Shown in pieces: positions 59,207 to 64,000 of a stretch of 64,000 bases of DNA. Numbering within the stretch: position 1 is the stretch's first letter; every line of letters starts with the position of its first letter. A program made the position numbers and the translations under genes. The notes beneath the pieces are model-generated. The model ran no database searches. It was not told where the DNA came from and saw only the letters and a program-made list of their open reading frames with translations. Source of the DNA: Scylla paramamosain (taxonomy: Eukaryota > Arthropoda > Malacostraca > Decapoda > Portunidae); the NCBI RefSeq assembly GCF_035594125.1, contig NC_087173.1, positions 15,790,255-15,854,254 on the forward strand, read 5' to 3'.

Positions 59207-60629
59207 ATGCTGCTGTGTTACATTAATAAAATAAAAACTGTACAAAATGATAGTAAGGTGTAGCTGCCCAGAGTCACAGGTCCAACTCTGAGGCTGGCTG
59301 GATGAGGACTCTGCATGTCCGCCAGCAAGACTGGGCAGACACGGACTGGGATGTCCACCAGCAAGGCTGGGCAGACACTGTTTGGGACGGTTGCTGGCTG
59401 GGTCAGGTCATGGCTAGGACCGGCGTCTGGAAGACAAAGGTTGAGGGTTGACCTCACTCCCACATGGTGATAGGCAGGTGACCGGAGAATGGAATGTGGG
59501 CAGCTGGCAAAGTGTTCAGCCACACTGCTGGGCCACCCATCTTGCTGTGCCCTCACAGCAAACAAAGTGAACACAGCGAAGCAATAATTCATGTAATAAC
59601 GATGCACTTATCTGTGTAAGACACGTGATGTATGCACTATAGCCAATTGCAAGGCTTACAGAACAAAAACGTCATAAAAGTGAGTACGCACTAACGAATC
59701 ACAAAACTCACATAGCAAAGACATCAGAAAAGAGAGCACAGTGGCCAAACACAAAACTCACACTAGCTGTGACTTTAGTACAGTGAATCACAGGCCAAGA
59801 AAAACTAGGACAACACTAGAGGCTGTAAAACAAGAGAACAAGGCCAATAAATTGTGAAATAAATATGCACTGCAAAAACCATAACTGCAATGGTAATGCA
59901 CATAATGGCAATAAAATCTTCAAGTGTGGTGGATGAGTGGCAGTACTGGATAGCCACGAGCAGGAAAGACCACACGGACAGGAAACAGCAAAACTTGCAG
60001 ATGCGATGACTGATGGCATGGGATCCAAAGTCTTAGAATGATGGGATCAGCAGCAAAGCAGTTGGCGATGGCTTAAAAAGTCCAGACTTGAAGCAGGGAT
60101 GGTGTCGGTGATGGCTTGAAGTCGTACGGGCACAAGCTGGCAGGGCAGGCTTGGCATAAAAAGCTTGAAAGAGGCCCTAAAAGCAGCTTGAACAAAGCAT
60201 TGTAGATGTGTAGTAGCATAGCAGTTTGCATTGGTGACAGCTTAGCAGAAATGTGTCAGTGATGGCTTGGCAGGTTACCTGGAGGCGATGAAGGTAGCTG
60301 GAGTAGCTGGTGATAAGCAGGCAGGGCATGTGGGCCAGGAGGACTTGTAGCATCGACTTCTTCCACCACAGTCACTATTTTTATGTACTAGTTGAATCTG
60401 GTGCTAGTACTGAGTATAGATGACCAAAGAAACAGCAGGGCTGGGTGGACACAGACTGGGGGTTGTTGCTGGCCTGGTCAGGTCATGGCCAGGGCTGGCA
60501 TCTGGAAGACAAAAGGGTGGGGGTTAACTTCATCCCCCTCATGGTGATAAGCAAGTGAATGGAGGCTGGTGTCAGGTCCCAGGGGACCAGAAAATGGAAT
60601 GCAGATGGCTGGTGAAGTGTCCCGTCACA
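59207..60629. other. 1.4 kb unit with diverged direct repeats at its ends
   Basis: No coding sequence recognised. About 59336-59515 and 60436-60625 are diverged direct repeats sharing 'ggtcaggtcatggc', 'atctggaagacaaa' and 'catggtgata'. The interior repeats short words ('gatggcttg', 'agctgg', 'ggcagg'). It is flanked on both sides by TTAGG-like arrays. It could be a decayed small LTR-type element or a local duplication. Confidence 0.5.
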
Positions 60630-60678
60630 AGGCTAGGTTAGGTTAGGTCAGGTTAGATCAGGTTAGGTTAGGTTTTAC
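60630..60678. repeat. TTAGG-like short array
   Basis: 'aggttaggttaggtcaggtt' then 'agatcaggttaggttaggtt': about eight GGTTA-type units with two variants. Second of three such tracts in the window. Confidence 0.65.
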
Positions 60679-60712
60679 AGTGATACAAGGCACATCTAGA
60701 AATATCTCTTAC

Positions 60713-60935
60713 CTGTATCTAAATACCAAAGTGTGTCCGATAAACATAGGGCTGGAGATATGGTGTCATGGAACTTTGTGACTTGCTTCATGATTAAGGG
60801 ACGCACCAACTGCAGAATGTCTTGGAAATTGTTCATGTGCAGTCAGTGGAAGTCAAAGAAGCCATGGCTGTCTTCAAGGGACAACTCCCTCACAAGGGTG
60901 GCATACACACTTCTGTCTTTTCTTGCTAGCCATGG
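60713..60935 (-). pseudogene. HARBI1-like transposase exon fragment
   Basis: On the - strand: LVRELSLEDSHGFFDFH, a stop, then LHMNNFQDILQLVRPLIMKQ and VTKFHDTISPALCLSDTL ending YLDTG. This aligns with the N-terminal exon of HARBI1-like transposases (VRELxxEDxxxFxxFxRM..F..LL..V.P.I.K..T..R..I....RL..TLRYLATG). A 'gtaaga' follows the last codon. A frameshift near 60905 and a stop inactivate it; no catalytic exon was found nearby. Confidence 0.6.
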
Positions 60936-61724
60936 TCCTATCCACTTTTGTTTTTTATTCTTCTTTTGAGTCCTCACTGGCTAAAAAACAAATGGCAAGA
61001 GTAACTGTGGAAAGAGTGAATCCAAGAAGTGCTTCCTCTATAGTGTTGTTATGATGGCTGATTCTGCTAGTGGACTTGGCTAGTTGTGTGACCAGACAGC
61101 TGCCCACATCTCTGTCAAGTCAGGAAAAATGAAAACCAGTCTAGCATTAACAACAGCAAGAGTGACTGTAGCTTAACTCTATCCAGTGACTCCTAACTAA
61201 ACTAACTGGCTGACACAACTGAGGATCCTGGGAGTGCTTATCTGCATTTGGTGTGGCAGGATGATGTCCAGGGTAGCAGCTGGAGGCAGGTAGGTCTCCA
61301 GGCATGGTGGAGGACCTTGGGTACCACCAACCACATGGCTATCCTTCCTGGTAGGGGGTCATATAGAAGGAGCCAAGATGATGATGTTAGGCCTTGGGTG
61401 AAGGCTGCAGATGTCAGTAAGACCAGGCTTGGCTTCCTCCAGGTCCTTGTAGGCTGTGTGACATTACCTTGTAGTGTCCCTTGGCACCTCACTCTTAACA
61501 CCTCCATCTTGACTCTCCTATGGGAGTGTAAGATTGTCAGCTGGGCCTTTGTTGCCACTAAGAAGTGTGTAGTCATCCTCTGGTTCACTACCACCTTGCC
61601 TGCCTTCACTTTTCTGCTCTGGTACTCAACAGAAACCTCGCTGGATGGTGCTGGAGCAGTGTGACATTCCTGATAACTAGTCAGAGCAAGAGAGAGTGAT
61701 CATGGTTGTTTATGGCTCTGAAGC
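60936..61724. other. Region without recognised gene
   Basis: Open frames at 61248-61664 (+) and 61238-61609 (-) overlap each other and show no family signature. May be unique sequence or an unrecognised repeat. Confidence 0.4.
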
Positions 61725-61727
61725 TTA

Positions 61728-62340
61728 GTTCACACTAGTATGTTTTTGTGGATTCTGCTTCTGCTCTCCACTCCGACTATGACATCACAAAGAGTCAGAG
61801 CTTAAGGAGCAGATGAGTTAGGATATACACACTTTCTGTCTTCAATCTTGGTTTGCATTTTGTAAACAATACACATGGAGCCCTTGCAAATATGGGAGGA
61901 TGAAGAAGAGGAGTTTCTCCTGCTTGCTGCCTTTGGATTTGCTGCTGCTGAAGAAGAAAGTCAAGAGAGAAGAAGGTGAAGGGTGCAGTCATGCCAAGTT
62001 TTACTAGAAAGGCCTCTATGTGGTGAACATAAAGTTTTGATGAAGTTTGAGAAGAGGGCTGATCCAGATTCATTCCATGTGGTTTATAGAATGAACCCAG
62101 ACACCTTTGATGAACTTTTGGTACTACTTGGCTCTCATCTAGTGAAAGAAACCACAACTTTCAGGGACCCTGTTGGTGTACCAGAGCACCTTGGCATCAC
62201 ACTGAGGTATGTAACTTGGTACCGCTTTGATTACTTTAGATTCTGGGTGAAAAAAAAAATATTTACTGGCACAATTGTGCTGATCTTTTTATTCATCATA
62301 TTTTAAGAATCATTTACCCCAGTTGCAAAATGATACCACC
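61728..62340 (+). mobile_element. Third PIF/Harbinger element (C), left part
   Basis: TTA at 61725-61727 is followed by 'gttcacactagtatgttttt', an end of the type seen in Harbinger elements here. The transposase exon 1 lies 147 bp inside. No right end and no catalytic exon could be found before the window end, so only the left part is supported; the right limit given is approximate. Confidence 0.6.
61875..62207 (+). pseudogene. Harbinger C transposase, exon 1
   Basis: ATG at 61875 (MEPLQIWEDEEEEFLLLAAF), an in-frame TGA at 61974 after ESQERRR (a Trp codon is likely ancestral), then HVVYRMNPDTFDELLVLLGS, TTTFRDPVGVPEHLGITLR and a GTATGT donor at 62208 in phase 2. The junction after ITLR is the same as in Harbinger A and B (LTLR, VTLR). 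The expected second exon (YLATG..., DDE domain) is not in the window. Confidence 0.78.
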
Positions 62341-62611
62341 TGACACTCTGCTGGTCCTGGGAATGGGATATTATGGAGATAAATCACAAACTTGGCCAAG
62401 GATAGCTAGGCATGCACTGCTACTTGGGGCTGGACAAACTGTTATTGTTGCACATTGCTTTTTATTATCAGTATTTGGATAGGTTTGCTTAATATCCCTG
62501 GGAATGGACGAGGTGAGGAACATCCCCTTAGATCTGGTATGATGGCTACAATTTCTAGTTGACTTTTACTAAGTTATATGGTCATTAAAAAAAAAAAACT
62601 CATGTTATATA

Positions 62612-63779
62612 TGAGTAGCTCCATGAGAGAATGATCCAAGCGCCATTTCTTAAAAATGGCAAAAAAATAACTTCTAAAGATTTACATTTTAATATTTTGA
62701 AAACCAACCATTTGATTTTTGTGAAACACATATCAAAACACTCCTTGACATGTTAGCTTCCCAATGGTATGAAAAATATTTCTGATCAAATCATACTTTC
62801 AGTGATTATTGATAACAAAAACAGTCCAGTCACTTGTGGAGTTCGTCAATTTGATGTATTCTTGTAAACTAAGATAATAGAGATGATTGTAACTCTAATA
62901 TGAAGTAAAATTACAGGTGTACTTACCACACTGGTGTAAATGTTGACTGTTGAATGTTGATTCCCCTTTTCCTGTCCTTCTCCCTCTACCCTAACCTCAT
63001 GATTAGTTGTCATAATCGAGCACCTCGTCGTCATCCTCGTCAGGAGGCACGACATTTTACTCAACTGTGCCAGCCTGCAGGCCCTGATAAAAGGCCTTCT
63101 TGTCATCTGGCATGAGGCATAACAAGCTTGTTAGATCACTGAGCTTCTCTTCACTGAGGTTTATGGGGGCATCATACAGGGGTGGGAGGGGGGCAATACT
63201 CAGGTCGAACCTCTCACGGGACCATGCTCCTCTCCCTTTTATCAGTCAGACCTTGGTGATGTTGTTGTTGTCCCTTGCACAACATCAATAGCTTGTAGGT
63301 CATCAACATTACTGTTGGAACCATGTGCCGCCATCATCAAAATCAATGTGAAAACATAGTATAATCCAAGAAACATTTGCACTAGTGGTGTAGCTCAAAG
63401 GAGAGTCTCTGAAAGGGCAGGCAGCTAGCTCATTGGCCACATGCTGCCTACATCACGACATCATGCGTCACATTATTGGCTGACTGGCCTTGGCGCCTAA
63501 TCCACGTCATACTGCCCGGCATGTGGGTTGACTGGCTGCCACATCACAGCTCAGGGCACTTGGATGTTTTTCCCGCAGAGTACATTAACCCAGGAACCTC
63601 CATGTCAACAGAAGCAAAAAAATATGCAACACTATATCGAAGTTTAGACCATATTGTCATAAAGAGAGAATAATCTAAGCAACATCTAGTGGAAGAGGAC
63701 ACCTTGAGCTCCCGTTTGCACGGGAATAAACATTTTCGCTGGGGATGGCGCTTGGATCGTTCTCCGGCGGAGCTACTCA
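62612..63779. mobile_element. Unclassified TIR element, TA-flanked
   Basis: The left end 'tgagtagctccatgagagaa' and the reverse complement of the right end 'tgagtagctccgccggagaa' continue as 'tgatccaagcgccat' and 'cgatccaagcgccat'. The match is about 31 of 36 bp. TA flanks both ends (62610-62611, 63780-63781). Length 1168 bp. Inside, no transposase is recognisable. The TA flank suggests a Tc1/mariner-like origin, but the TIR is not one I know. Confidence 0.72.
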
Positions 63780-63781
63780 TA

Positions 63782-64000
63782 CGAGATCAACATATTGCAC
63801 CACCTTGAATGTAATATAAATAGAGGTGTAAATTGTCATGTATTGCCTAACCTAATCAAACCTAACATGACTCACCTAAACTAGCTAACTGTGTAAATTG
63901 TGATATATTGCCTATCCTTACTCATTTACATTAGCTAACCTAACCCATCACATCATAGTGGTTAGCTAAACTTGAACAGCTTTAAAGTGGCTTCTTTACA
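63782..64000. repeat. CCTAA-rich stretch at window end
   Basis: 'gcctaacctaatcaaaccta' (63845) and 'tagctaacctaacccatc' (63931) are TTAGG-type words on the other strand, embedded in a roughly 70 bp diverged tandem pair ('gtgtaaattgtcatgtattg' at 63825 and 'gtgtaaattgtgatatattg' at 63890). Confidence 0.55.

Noticed and set aside
61238..61664. Overlapping frames of 138 aa (+) and 123 aa (-)
   Set aside because: They overlap on opposite strands and neither shows motifs; neither can be preferred.

Overview
This is a window of animal nuclear DNA, almost certainly from a decapod crustacean and probably a brachyuran crab. Three signs support this. There are no bacterial operons, and spliced genes with GT-AG introns are present. 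There are long (TA)n, (CA)n and (CT)n microsatellites. Two non-LTR retrotransposon families are of a kind I recall as abundant in crab genomes: one ends in a TTTACCTAGTT-type 3' end followed by (CA)n (here LINE-B, CR1/L2-like), the other ends in a 'tggccagtgtccctcctacat' type 3' end (here LINE-A, Jockey/I-like). The species assignment is inference from remembered repeat families, not from a search.

Only one host gene is supported. It is an ISG12/IFI27-like gene on the + strand with two coding exons in view (11018-11121 and 22565-22774), separated by an 11.4 kb phase-0 intron. That intron holds three LINE-B copies on the + strand (one split by a TTAA-flanked, piggyBac-type insertion) and one on the - strand. 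The upstream exons are not recognised and may lie outside the window.

Layout. 1-3014: LINE-A 3' ends, a huge TA microsatellite and a mariner-type MITE. 3015-8962: a decayed BEL/Pao pol fragment, a scrap of LINE-B, and a decayed Gypsy-like element on the - strand with a likely LTR. 11018-22774: the ISG12-like gene. 22919-28560: a TIR MITE, an RTE-like LINE remnant and a second decayed Gypsy-like pol (- strand). 28552-37935: a LINE-A copy interrupted by a PIF/Harbinger element (A), which contains a second PIF/Harbinger element (B) with a TTA target duplication, which in turn contains a scrap of LINE-A. In A, and apparently in B, the transposase gene and the MADF/BESS gene are on opposite strands with interlocked exons. 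38287-44936: four LINE-B copies on the - strand, the last almost intact. 46394-53070: a DIRS-type tyrosine-recombinase retrotransposon (- strand) with inverted terminal repeats, a tandem-repeat leader and a second TTAA-flanked element that splits its recombinase gene. 53361-59003: two LINE-A and one LINE-B copy (- strand). 59155-64000: short TTAGG-like arrays, two more Harbinger transposase exon fragments and an unclassified TIR element.

Nearly every coding region except the ISG12-like exons belongs to a mobile element, and most carry stops or frameshifts. The region is best read as a layered record of insertions. The most distinctive structures are the interlocked antisense genes of the Harbinger elements, a 197 bp duplication flanking the Harbinger nest, and a perfect 96 bp inverted repeat abutting the DIRS terminus.
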